From: Patescibacteria group bacterium
Lineage (GTDB): Bacteria > Patescibacteriota > Minisyncoccia > UBA6257 > 2-01-FULL-56-20
DNA: 11,133 bases
Assembly (NCBI GenBank): GCA_025054755.1
Contig: JANWZH010000004.1
Span: 1-11,133, forward strand
Direction: 5' to 3'
Both the position numbers and the translations under genes were made by a program. This document shows, piece by piece, positions 1-8,030 of the stretch. Within the stretch, counting starts at the first letter, position 1, and every line of letters begins with the position of its first letter. The notes beneath the pieces were generated by a model that was given only the letters and a program-made list of their open reading frames with translations, searched no databases and was not told where the DNA came from.

Positions 1-719
1 CCAACACCAATTAAGGCTAAATTTGGCTTAATTTTTAATAAAAATTTTTCATTAGATGAATATTTTGAACCATGATGAGCGATTTTCAAAATATTAGCTC
101 GTAAATCATATTTATTTAATAAATATTCTTCTACATCAGAATTGATATCAGAAGTTAATAAACTACTAAATTCATGATTTTTGATATATAAAACTAATCC
201 AGTATCGTTTAATTCAGCGCTTTGAAGCCAATTTAAATCAGGAGACAAAACTTCAATTAAATTGTTATCATACAAAATTTTATCTTTGGCGCCTAAAGTA
301 ATGACTGGAATATTTTTACTTTTAATTTTTTCAATTAAATCACTATAAATATTTTTTATTTTTAAATCAGGTTGCAGACCATTAATAATAAAAGCTCCAA
401 AATCATAACTTTCTAATAAGTCAAAAAAGCCACCAAAATGATCTATTTGAGGATGAGTAATGATCGCAAGATCAATATAATTTTTCTTTTGCTTTAAAAT
501 TTTATCTAAACTAGACACAACTTTATTATTTGGGCCAGCATCAACTAAAATAAAAATTTTATTATTAAAATTAAATAACGTACTATCTCCTTGCCCAACA
601 TCTAAAAAATAAAGGCTAGAATGAAAATTTTTAAAAAATAAGATATTCCTCCATAAAAAAATATCAAATATAAATAAAATAATTAAAATAAATATGGTTA
701 AATTATTTTTATTATTCAT
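1..719 (-). CDS. ComEC-type metallo-beta-lactamase-fold hydrolase, membrane-anchored, 3' end missing
   Basis: This is the amino-terminal 239 residues of a protein that runs off the left edge of the window. Residues 7-28 form one hydrophobic membrane segment, and the hydrolase domain follows directly. It shows the motifs of the ComEC carboxy-terminal metallo-beta-lactamase domain: DVGQGD at 40-45, VDAG at 59-62, THPQIDH at 88-94 (metal ligands H89, D93, H94), TSD at 189-191 and AHHGS at 214-218. In full-length ComEC this domain is thought to degrade the non-transported DNA strand or otherwise act on incoming DNA. The ATG overlaps the last eight bases of the comEC membrane gene (ATGAATAA), in the +1 frame, and has no Shine-Dalgarno motif, so translation is probably coupled. 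The two genes together look like one ComEC split in two. The domain call is firm; the separate function and the true length cannot be seen here. Confidence 0.9.
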   Translation of the reverse strand, partial: MNNKNNLTIFILIILFIFDIFLWRNILFFKNFHSSLYFLDVGQGDSTLFNFNNKIFILVDAGPNNKVVSSLDKILKQKKNYIDLAIITHPQIDHFGGFFDLLESYDFGAFIINGLQPDLKIKNIYSDLIEKIKSKNIPVITLGAKDKILYDNNLIEVLSPDLNWLQSAELNDTGLVLYIKNHEFSSLLTSDINSDVEEYLLNKYDLRANILKIAHHGSKYSSNEKFLLKIKPNLALIGV

Positions 720-2121
720 TTTTTATACTATAATATTTAATTTTAAAAATATTATAAAATAACCAAACATAAAACAAAATAAATAAAAATACAGAAATTA
801 AATTAAAACTTATATTATTTAAACTTCCAAAAAAATTAATTATAAATATTTCATATTTTAAAATTAAAGAAGTAATTAAAGAAATAATATAAGCAAAAGG
901 CCTTATAAAACTAAAAATTCCAATTATAAAACCAAAAAACATTAAAAGCGGAATAAAACTTAAAATTAAAATATTAGCTATTAAAGAAAATAAAGAAATT
1001 TTTCCAAAATTTAAAAAAATTAAAGGCAAAACAGCAATTTGCGCCCCTAAGGTTGTAGTTAAATTTTCTTTCCAATTTAAAAAACTTTCATTATTATTTT
1101 TAAATAAAATATCAAAATATGGCTTAAAATAAATAATCCCCAATATACTTAAAAATGATAATTGAAAACCTAAATCATATATTAAAATTTTTGGATTTAA
1201 AATATTCATAATTAATGCAGCAAAAATCAAAGCATGCCAAAAACTATATATTCGACCAATATTTTGTGCAATAATCATTAAACTAAACATTAAAGCAGCG
1301 CGCAAAACAGAAGATTCTGCTCCAGTCATTACAACAAAACAAAAAATAGTAAATAAAGAAATAAGTAAAATATTTTTTCTGCCTAAAAAATGAATTAAAA
1401 TAGAATTAATAATTAAAACCAAAATTCCAACATTATATCCAGATAAAGCAACAATATGCATCGTTCCAGAATTATTCATTTTTTCTTTAAAGCTTTTACT
1501 AAATTCTGAAGTTTGACCAAAAATAATTCCACTAATTAAGGCTTGTTCATCATAAGAAAAAAATTTTTTAAATTGATTTAAAAAATAATTTTTAATTTTG
1601 TATAAAAAAGAAAATAATTTAAAATCTGGTTTAGATTCTAAAAAATTAATTTCTGGATAAAAACTTACTGAATTTTGATTAGGTTTAAGACTTTTTTCTA
1701 TGATACCATTAATTTTTAATCTATCACCATACTGATAATTACTATATTTAGAAGTTATGATATCTAATTTACCATGAAATGGAGATTCTAATTTTATAGT
1801 AAATTTTTTATAATTTTCAAAATTTAAAACATCGCTAGAAATTTTACCAATAAATTCTATTTTTTGATTGTAAATGAAAAAATTATTTCTTTGTTCCCAA
1901 AAAATTCTAAAATGAAAATATAAAAAACCAAATAATAAAACAAAAATAAATATTAAAATATATTTAAAACTTAAATTAAATTTAAAAATATTTAAAAAAA
2001 ATCCCAAAATAATTATAAAAAATAAAATCAAAAAACTTGAATTAAAACTTATTAAGCTAGCAATTAATATTCCAATTAAAAATAGAATTGAATTAATAAA
2101 AAATAAATTTGCTAATATCAT
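712..2121 (-). CDS. comEC: ComEC/Rec2-type DNA-uptake channel, membrane part only
   Basis: A 469-residue polytopic membrane protein matching the first two thirds of ComEC, the channel that carries single-stranded DNA across the cytoplasmic membrane in natural transformation. Residues 1-70 hold two or three hydrophobic segments, about 85-165 form the soluble OB-like (DUF4131-type) domain, and 190-460 the Competence domain with many membrane helices. Conserved Competence motifs are visible: GTMHIVALSGYNVG at 219-232, TGAESSVLRAALM at 266-278 and LGFQLSFLSILGI at 317-329. Canonical ComEC of Bacillus is close to 780 residues and includes a metallo-beta-lactamase domain. Here that domain is the next gene, overlapping by eight bases. 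Deleting one A from the A6 run just before the stop codon would fuse the two. The start is three bases after the upstream stop, with no Shine-Dalgarno motif. No other competence gene lies in the window, so uptake activity is inferred. Confidence 0.9.
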   Translation of the reverse strand: MILANLFFINSILFLIGILIASLISFNSSFLILFFIIILGFFLNIFKFNLSFKYILIFIFVLLFGFLYFHFRIFWEQRNNFFIYNQKIEFIGKISSDVLNFENYKKFTIKLESPFHGKLDIITSKYSNYQYGDRLKINGIIEKSLKPNQNSVSFYPEINFLESKPDFKLFSFLYKIKNYFLNQFKKFFSYDEQALISGIIFGQTSEFSKSFKEKMNNSGTMHIVALSGYNVGILVLIINSILIHFLGRKNILLISLFTIFCFVVMTGAESSVLRAALMFSLMIIAQNIGRIYSFWHALIFAALIMNILNPKILIYDLGFQLSFLSILGIIYFKPYFDILFKNNNESFLNWKENLTTTLGAQIAVLPLIFLNFGKISLFSLIANILILSFIPLLMFFGFIIGIFSFIRPFAYIISLITSLILKYEIFIINFFGSLNNISFNLISVFLFILFYVWLFYNIFKIKYYSIKNE

Positions 2122-2124
2122 TAA

Positions 2125-2529
2125 TTACTGAATATCTTTTTTATTTCTTCTTTTAATTATTAATTCTTTGAGTCGTTGATCAATTTTTTGGTATTCTTTT
2201 TTTTCTTCTGGATTATTAATTGATTCTACTATACCCAACAAACCAATAACTTCTATAACATCTATCCATAAATTATTTGGATTTTTACTAATAATATATT
2301 TCAAAGAACCATTTAATGTTTTATTTGTATAAAAATAATTTACTATTTCATTAATAAATTGATTATAATCATATTCTAAATATTTTGCGAAATCTGGTTT
2401 ATCTTTTTTAAAATGCTCATATAAAATCATCATAGAATTAAGAAATTCGTCAAAAAAAACTGCTTCATATTCTTGATCAGTAAATTCTTCTTTTTTATTT
2501 TTTTTAAAATCATCAAATTTTTCACTCAT
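2125..2529 (-). CDS. hypothetical protein, 134 residues, soluble and highly charged
   Basis: I do not recognise this protein. It has a charged amino terminus rich in Lys, Asp, Glu and Phe (1-30), a middle part that looks alpha-helical with several aromatic residues (FFDEFLNSMMILYEHF at 25-40), a more hydrophobic stretch around 89-102 (WIDVIEVIGLLGIV), and a basic tail ending in KRRNKKDIQ. There is no signal peptide, convincing membrane helix or cysteine. Its ATG sits inside the end of trmD, sharing eight bases (ATGAGTGA), and its stop lies three bases before the comEC start, so it is firmly within the operon and probably translated by coupling. Overall composition matches its neighbours. The tight placement on both sides supports a real gene; no function can be assigned. 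A helical-bundle adaptor is possible but is only a guess from composition. Confidence 0.75.
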   Translation of the reverse strand: MSEKFDDFKKNKKEEFTDQEYEAVFFDEFLNSMMILYEHFKKDKPDFAKYLEYDYNQFINEIVNYFYTNKTLNGSLKYIISKNPNNLWIDVIEVIGLLGIVESINNPEEKKEYQKIDQRLKELIIKRRNKKDIQ

Positions 2530-3181
2530 ATTTTTTTAAATATTTCTTACGCCATTTTTCAATTTCTTTATGATTTCCAGATAATAAAACTTTTGGGACA
2601 ATCCATTTCTTATTCTTATTTTTTTTATCTAAAAAAACAGCTGGCCTAGTATAAACTGGATATGAACCACGACTATATTCTAAAGATTCAGATTTTCCCA
2701 AAAAACCAGGAATCAACCTTGATAAACTTTCAATAAAAACCATAGCAGCTAATTCTCCCCCCGATAAGATATATGGTCCAATAGAAATTTTTTCATCAAC
2801 TAAATATTTAGCCACTCTTTCATCCACCCCCTCATAACGACCACAAATTAAAATAAGTTGTTCATATTTTAATAATTTTTTTAAAACTTTTAAATTAAGC
2901 TGTTTACCTTGCGGAGAAAATAAAATTATTCTTTGTTTTTTATTTTTGTTTTTATTTTTTATAAAATTAATAGCTTTATAAATTGGTTCTAACTTTAAAA
3001 CCATTCCTGGCCCGCCGCCAAATGGTTTATCGTCAACTGTTTTTCTTTTGTCTTTAGCAAAAATCCTTAAATTCCAAATTTTAATTTGAATAATTTTCTT
3101 TAAAAGTGCTCTTTTTATTAACGACTCATTAAAATAAGAGTCGAAAATTTTAGGGAAAATTGTTATAATATCAAAACGCAT
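2522..3181 (-). CDS. trmD: tRNA (guanine-37-N1)-methyltransferase TrmD
   Basis: TrmD uses S-adenosylmethionine to methylate N1 of G37 next to the anticodon of several tRNAs, which prevents +1 frameshifting. The SPOUT-family signatures are clear: TVDDKPFGGGPGMV at 48-61, CGRYEGVDERV at 113-123 and SIGPYILSGGELAAMV at 133-148 (the trefoil-knot cofactor site), then RLIPG at 155-159, YTRP at 177-180 and LLSGNHKEIEKWR at 199-211. At 219 residues it is shorter than the usual 240-255 because the carboxy-terminal domain ends soon after the SGNH motif. The usual SIGDY is SIGPY here. The loop between RLIPG and YTRP is about five residues shorter than in E. coli and lacks an obvious match to the catalytic Asp (E. 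coli D169, in EDSF). The gene starts 13 bases after the ATPase gene, without a Shine-Dalgarno motif, and overlaps the next gene by eight bases. The family call is very safe. Confidence 0.96.
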   Translation of the reverse strand: MRFDIITIFPKIFDSYFNESLIKRALLKKIIQIKIWNLRIFAKDKRKTVDDKPFGGGPGMVLKLEPIYKAINFIKNKNKNKKQRIILFSPQGKQLNLKVLKKLLKYEQLILICGRYEGVDERVAKYLVDEKISIGPYILSGGELAAMVFIESLSRLIPGFLGKSESLEYSRGSYPVYTRPAVFLDKKNKNKKWIVPKVLLSGNHKEIEKWRKKYLKKYE

Positions 3182-3194
3182 ATTATTAATTTAA

Positions 3195-4802
3195 TTACTT
3201 TTCTTTATCCATATTCGATAATAATTCTTGAATAGATTTTTTTAAATTATCAATATTAATTTGATTATTTGAAGGAAAATTTTTAACTTCTTTTTCTTGA
3301 GGGATTAAACTTTTTAATGAAATATAATTATTAATTGATTTATTTTCTTTATGTTTTTTAATGCTATTTTTTTTATTTTGCAATTTTAATTCAAATTCTA
3401 TTCCTAGGTTAGCTAATTCTGGAGCATAAAGCTCTTTTTTAAATACTTTAAAATTTTTTTGGTTTTTATCTAAATTATCTAAATTTACTTCTTCTATTAA
3501 TCCGGTAGTAAGTTGTTTAATTTCTTCGTCAACAATATATTTCGGTCGAGCATATTTTTTTCTTGAATTCTCAATAATTCTATCTTTAGTTACAACAGAA
3601 AAATTCGTTTTAAATGGTGGCAATGTTGTGGCTGAAAATGGATTATAAGAAACTCCATCTACAACCATTTTTAAATAAATATGATAATTTGGCAAATTAA
3701 CCATGTCTTCCGGACTAAACTCTGGCGCAAATTCTCTTTCTAAAAATTCAGCATCTTTTGCGCCAATTCTAAAAACAATCATTGTCCCAACATTTCCAAA
3801 TATAGCATCACGAACCCTAGTAGATATATCAGTTACCAATTGTCCAATATACTGATGAGCCAAAATTAAATTAAGACGATACTTTCTAGCTTCAGATAAA
3901 ATACTAGCAAAAGATTCTGTTGCAAAATTTTGAAATTCATCAACATATAAATAAAAATCAAGTCTTTCATTTTCTGGAATACGAACCCTCTCCATAGCTG
4001 CCATTTGAATTTTAGTAATAAACATAGCACCGAGCAAAGCTGAATTATCTTCTCCTATCTTACCCTTAGAAACATTAATTAAAAGAATTTTGCCTTGGTT
4101 CATTATATCAAATATATTAATTGTACTTTTAGTTTGGCAAACAATATTTCTAATTAAATCTGTAGATAAAAATTGACCAACCTTATTTTGAATTGGAGCT
4201 ATAGCTTCATTTCTAAACCTATCTTGCCATTCTTCATATTCATTTGTCCAAAAAGCTTTTACAACTGGATCTTTAATATTAGAAATAACTTTTTGACGAT
4301 AATCTTTATCTGTTAAAATACGATTTATACCCATTAATGTTGAATTTGGATTATCTAATAAGGCTAAAATAGCGTTGTTTAAAATATATTCCATTCTAGC
4401 TGACCAAACATTAGCCCAAATTTTTGTAAAAATTCCCATTAAACCAGAAGCAACTAAATGTTTATATTTTGGATCAGGTAATTCTAAAACATTAAAACCA
4501 ATTGGATATTCTTCATCAGCTGGATTAAAATAAATAACATCATCAATTCTTTCTTCAGGAATTTTTCCTAAAATTTCTTCAACTAATTCCCCGTGCGGAT
4601 CAACAACGCAAAGACCTTCGCCATTAGCAATATCTTGAATAATTAAATTATGTAACAAAGCGCTTTTGCCTGTTCCTGTTTTTCCAATAATATACATATG
4701 CTGACGCCGATCAACTCTTTTAATTCCAAATAATTTATTGGTTCCACGAAAATTAACTCTTCCAAAATAAACTACATCTTGTTTATTATTTAAATTAGAC
4801 AT
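3195..4802 (-). CDS. VirD4/TraG-like P-loop ATPase, soluble, 535 residues
   Basis: A RecA/FtsK-like DNA-pump ATPase of the type IV secretion coupling-protein group (TraD/TrwB/VirD4, TraM-recognition type). The Walker A motif is GKTGTGKS at 40-47, followed by CVVDPHGELVEEIL at 65-78. The Walker B motif is FYLYVDEF at 283-290 with D288 and E289. A sensor-like LILAHQY lies at 312-318, and the end of the ATPase core shows FRIGAKDAEFLE at 344-355. Residues from about 400 on form a Lys/Asn-rich, poorly conserved tail. Classical VirD4 carries amino-terminal membrane helices; here the P-loop begins 40 residues in and no membrane segment is present, so the protein should be cytosolic or recruited by a partner. 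No relaxase or other secretion gene is near. It follows dnaE by 41 bases and precedes trmD by 13. A possible promoter directly before its ATG would give an almost leaderless transcript. Fold and ATPase activity are firm; substrate is unknown. Confidence 0.88.
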   Translation of the reverse strand: MSNLNNKQDVVYFGRVNFRGTNKLFGIKRVDRRQHMYIIGKTGTGKSALLHNLIIQDIANGEGLCVVDPHGELVEEILGKIPEERIDDVIYFNPADEEYPIGFNVLELPDPKYKHLVASGLMGIFTKIWANVWSARMEYILNNAILALLDNPNSTLMGINRILTDKDYRQKVISNIKDPVVKAFWTNEYEEWQDRFRNEAIAPIQNKVGQFLSTDLIRNIVCQTKSTINIFDIMNQGKILLINVSKGKIGEDNSALLGAMFITKIQMAAMERVRIPENERLDFYLYVDEFQNFATESFASILSEARKYRLNLILAHQYIGQLVTDISTRVRDAIFGNVGTMIVFRIGAKDAEFLEREFAPEFSPEDMVNLPNYHIYLKMVVDGVSYNPFSATTLPPFKTNFSVVTKDRIIENSRKKYARPKYIVDEEIKQLTTGLIEEVNLDNLDKNQKNFKVFKKELYAPELANLGIEFELKLQNKKNSIKKHKENKSINNYISLKSLIPQEKEVKNFPSNNQINIDNLKKSIQELLSNMDKEK

Positions 4803-4810
4803 TTAACTAA

Positions 4811-4839
4811 ATTATAAAATATAAACCTATTAAAGTAAA
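4811..4839 (-). promoter_or_regulatory. possible sigma-70-type promoter for the VirD4-like ATPase gene
   Basis: On the minus strand TTTACT (4839-4834, four of six matches to the -35 consensus) is followed by a 17-base spacer and a perfect TATAAT (4816-4811). The likely transcription start, six or seven bases further on, falls at about 4804, only one or two bases before the ATG at 4802, so the mRNA would be essentially leaderless. The gap between dnaE and this gene is 41 bases, the longest among the minus-strand genes left of 8011, which fits an internal promoter. The AT-rich background makes a chance TATAAT plausible, so confidence is limited. Confidence 0.4.
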
Positions 4840-4843
4840 TAAA

Positions 4844-7800
4844 TTATAATTGAGCTGCTTTTTCACAAATTATCTTTGTTTCTCCATCTTTTAACGAAGT
4901 TTTACCTTGTAAAATTATAATTTGGCCCTCTTTCCATAAATGAAATGTTTTTTCTAAAACATTATTAAAAACAATAATCTCAATTTTTTCTAAAGACATA
5001 TCTTCAATGGTTACAAAAATCATTGGTTGACCAGATTTAGTCAATATTTTTTTAATTTTAGAAATAACGCCTGCTACTCGAATAATCTGATTATCGGTTT
5101 TTATTTTTTTAACCTCTTTAATAGATTTAGCGCCATACTTATTAATTTTTTCAATATATTGCTTTAATGGATGATCAGATAAATAAAATCCTAATAATTC
5201 TTTTTCCCACCTTAATTTTTCATCAGGACTAGCTTGAGGAACATCTTTTAATTTTAAAGGCATAATTTGAAAAGAAGATCCAAATAAAGATGATGATTGA
5301 TTTATATTATTTTTTCTATTAGAAGAAGCAAATTTTAAAACATCATCTATATTTAAAATAATTTGATTTCTTTCAATTCCTAAAGAATCTAAGGCGCCAC
5401 TCTTAGCCAAGGCTTCAATTGATTTTTTATTTAAATCTTTATCTTGAATTCTAGACAAAAAATCAGATAAATCTTTATATGGGCCACCACGCATTCTTTC
5501 CTCAATAATAACATTTGTAATATGTTCTCCAACGTTTTTAATACCTAAAAGACCAAACCTGATGCCATTTTCTTCTGGAATAAAATTTACAAAACTTTTA
5601 TTTACATCTGGAGGAAAAATTGAAATATTTTTTTCTTGACATTCTGCAACTAAAAATGAAATTCTATCTATATCATTAACATCAGCATTCAAAAGACACG
5701 TCATAAATTCAATTGGCCAATGAGCCTTTAAATAAGCTGTTCTATATCCAATTAAAGCATAACAAGCAGCATGAGATTTATTGAAACCGTATCTAGCAAA
5801 AGGAGGAAATAATTCCCAAATTTGTTCAGCTATTTTTTCAGGAATTCCATTTTTAATCATTCCATTAATTAATTTTTCTTTTTGTTCATCAAGCAAAGAT
5901 TTAATTTTTTTACCAATAGCTTTACGTAAAGTATCAGCTTCAGCTAAAGTAAACCCCGCCAAATCTCTTGCAATACGCATCATTTGTTCTTGATAAACTC
6001 CAATGCCATAAGTATTTTTTAAAATTGGCTCAAGCTTAGGATGAAGATAAGTTATTTTTTCCTTGCCATGTTTTCTTCTTATAAAAGATGGAATAAGCTC
6101 CATTGGGCCAGGACGATATAAAGCTACCATTGCAATTAAATCTTCTAGTTCTGTTGGTTTTAATTCTTTCATATAACGCCTCATACCAGATGACTCAAAT
6201 TGGAAAACGCCAGTAGTATCACCTCTTTGTAAAAGCTCATAAGTTTTTTGATCATTTAATGGTATTTCAGAAATTTTAATTTCAATTCCCTTTATTTCTT
6301 TAACTAATCTTAAAGTATTTTCAATAATGGTTAAATTTTTCAATCCTAAAATGTCCATTTTTAACAAACCCAAATCTTCAATAGCATGCATTTCAAATTG
6401 AGTAACAATTGTATTTTTATCTTGTGGAGCATATTGCAATGGAACATATTCAGTTAATGGCTTTTCAGAAATAACTGTCCCACAAGCATGAACTGAAGCA
6501 TGTCTAGCAACTCCTTCTAATTTTTTAGCTGTATCTAATAATTTTTTAGCATCTGGGTTTGTTTCGTATAAATTTTTTAATTCATCTACTTTTTTAACTG
6601 CATCATTTAAATTAAAATTAAATGGAATTAATTTAGCAATTTGATCACAAAAAGCATAAGGTAATCCCATTGCTCGACCAGCATCACGAACCGCAGCTCG
6701 AGCAGCCATTGTTCCAAAAGTAATAATTTGTGCAACATGATCTGCTCCATATTTTTCTCGAGCATAAGCAACAACCTCATCACGACGAGTATCTGCAAAA
6801 TCAATGTCTATATCTGGCATTTGAATACGATCTGGGTTTAAAAATCTCTCAAAAAGTAAATCATAATCTAATGGATTTATATCAGTAATTCCTAAGATAT
6901 AAGAAACTAAACTTCCGGCAGCAGATCCTCTCCCTGGGCCGACAGAAATTCCATGACTTTTAGCCCAATTAGTTAAATCTTGAACAATTAAAAAATAATC
7001 AGCAAATCCAGTTTTCTCAATAATAGATAATTCATATTCTAATCTTTGTTTTATTTTATCATTAATTTGGTTTGCGTTAAATCTATTTTTAATTCTTTCA
7101 TTAATTAAATCCTTTAAATATTCATTCGCTGATTTTCCTTCTGGTTTAGGAAAATAAGGCAATTTAACTTTTCCTAATTCAATTTCAACATTGCACCTTT
7201 TAGCAATCTCATAAGTATTTTCTATAGCTTCTGGTGTATCAGCAAAAAATTCTATCATTTTTTGGGGTGGAGTCATTGAAAAATCATCATGTTTTAAAGT
7301 CAATCTTTCTTCTTCATCTATTCTTGAACCAGTTTGAACAGCAAGCAAAATATCATGGTAATAAGCATCATCCGGATAAACATAATGTATATCCTGTGTT
7401 GCAACAAGTGGCGTATTTGTTTTATTAGCTAAATCAATTAAAGCTTTTTTAATTTTTAAAAAATCTGGATTAATATTAGGATGATGACTAATTTCAATAA
7501 AAAAATTATTTTCTCCAAAAATTGCTTTGTATTCTTTTACTAAATTTAATAAATAATCATCTGATTTATTTGTTTCAATTGCTTTTGGAATTTCGCCTGA
7601 AGGACATCCAGATAAAGCAATAATGCCTTCATGATATTGTTTTAATAAATTTTTATCTATTCTTGGTTTATAATAAAAACCTTCTAAATGAGCTTTGCTA
7701 ACAAGCTGAATTAAATTTTTCCAACCAATATTATTTTCGGCTAATAAAGTAAGATGAAAATATTTTTCATTAGGATCTCGCAAAAATCTATCACGAGGAG

Positions 7801-8011
7801 CTAAATAAGCCTCTACCCCTAAAATTGGTTTAATACCTTCAGCTTTAGCTTTTTTATAAAATTCTATCGCGCCATATAAAACACCATGATCAGTTAAAGC
7901 TAATGCCTCCATCTCTAATTCTTTTGCTCTTTTTATCAAATCATCAATTTTTCCTAAACCATCAAGCAGTGAATAATGACTATGAGTATGCAAATGAACA
8001 AATTTTGGCAT
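4844..8011 (-). CDS. dnaE: DNA polymerase III alpha subunit DnaE
   Basis: The replicative DNA polymerase (family C), 1055 residues against 1160 in E. coli. The PHP domain occupies about 1-275 and keeps all nine residues that bind metals in proofreading-active PHP domains: H8, H10, D17, H42, E67, H86, C136, D207 and H209. The palm carries the nucleotide-handling GPGRGSAAGS at 358-367, the catalytic acids D400 and D402 in PDIDIDF, and the third acid D553 in KMDILGL. Fingers and DNA-binding motifs follow, such as ALYRPGPMELIP at 630-641 and FNKSHAACYALIGYRTAYLK at 743-762. A helix-hairpin-helix region lies around 800-880, the conserved WEKELLGFYLSDHPL at 935-949, and an OB fold at about 975-1050, where the protein ends. 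The E. coli tau-binding tail after the OB fold is absent. It is the first gene of the leftward run, with a likely extended -10 promoter 45 bases upstream and no Shine-Dalgarno motif. Confidence 0.97.
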   Translation of the reverse strand: MPKFVHLHTHSHYSLLDGLGKIDDLIKRAKELEMEALALTDHGVLYGAIEFYKKAKAEGIKPILGVEAYLAPRDRFLRDPNEKYFHLTLLAENNIGWKNLIQLVSKAHLEGFYYKPRIDKNLLKQYHEGIIALSGCPSGEIPKAIETNKSDDYLLNLVKEYKAIFGENNFFIEISHHPNINPDFLKIKKALIDLANKTNTPLVATQDIHYVYPDDAYYHDILLAVQTGSRIDEEERLTLKHDDFSMTPPQKMIEFFADTPEAIENTYEIAKRCNVEIELGKVKLPYFPKPEGKSANEYLKDLINERIKNRFNANQINDKIKQRLEYELSIIEKTGFADYFLIVQDLTNWAKSHGISVGPGRGSAAGSLVSYILGITDINPLDYDLLFERFLNPDRIQMPDIDIDFADTRRDEVVAYAREKYGADHVAQIITFGTMAARAAVRDAGRAMGLPYAFCDQIAKLIPFNFNLNDAVKKVDELKNLYETNPDAKKLLDTAKKLEGVARHASVHACGTVISEKPLTEYVPLQYAPQDKNTIVTQFEMHAIEDLGLLKMDILGLKNLTIIENTLRLVKEIKGIEIKISEIPLNDQKTYELLQRGDTTGVFQFESSGMRRYMKELKPTELEDLIAMVALYRPGPMELIPSFIRRKHGKEKITYLHPKLEPILKNTYGIGVYQEQMMRIARDLAGFTLAEADTLRKAIGKKIKSLLDEQKEKLINGMIKNGIPEKIAEQIWELFPPFARYGFNKSHAACYALIGYRTAYLKAHWPIEFMTCLLNADVNDIDRISFLVAECQEKNISIFPPDVNKSFVNFIPEENGIRFGLLGIKNVGEHITNVIIEERMRGGPYKDLSDFLSRIQDKDLNKKSIEALAKSGALDSLGIERNQIILNIDDVLKFASSNRKNNINQSSSLFGSSFQIMPLKLKDVPQASPDEKLRWEKELLGFYLSDHPLKQYIEKINKYGAKSIKEVKKIKTDNQIIRVAGVISKIKKILTKSGQPMIFVTIEDMSLEKIEIIVFNNVLEKTFHLWKEGQIIILQGKTSLKDGETKIICEKAAQL

Positions 8012-8030
8012 ATCTTTAATTTAAAAATAT

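Noticed and set aside
2522..2524. Recoding of TGA as Gly, as in some Candidate Phyla Radiation lineages.
   Set aside because: trmD ends normally at TGA after a complete carboxy terminus and no gene in the window needs an in-frame TGA to be read through.
2125..2529. The 134-residue protein as a NusB-like RNA-binding factor.
   Set aside because: Only size and helical character fit; no NusB sequence motif can be seen.
5781..5993. A plus-strand open frame of 70 codons inside dnaE.
   Set aside because: It lies wholly antisense to conserved polymerase sequence and shows no domain, start context or neighbour support.
7234..7428. A plus-strand open frame of 64 codons inside dnaE.
   Set aside because: Antisense to the conserved PHP domain; no independent coding evidence.
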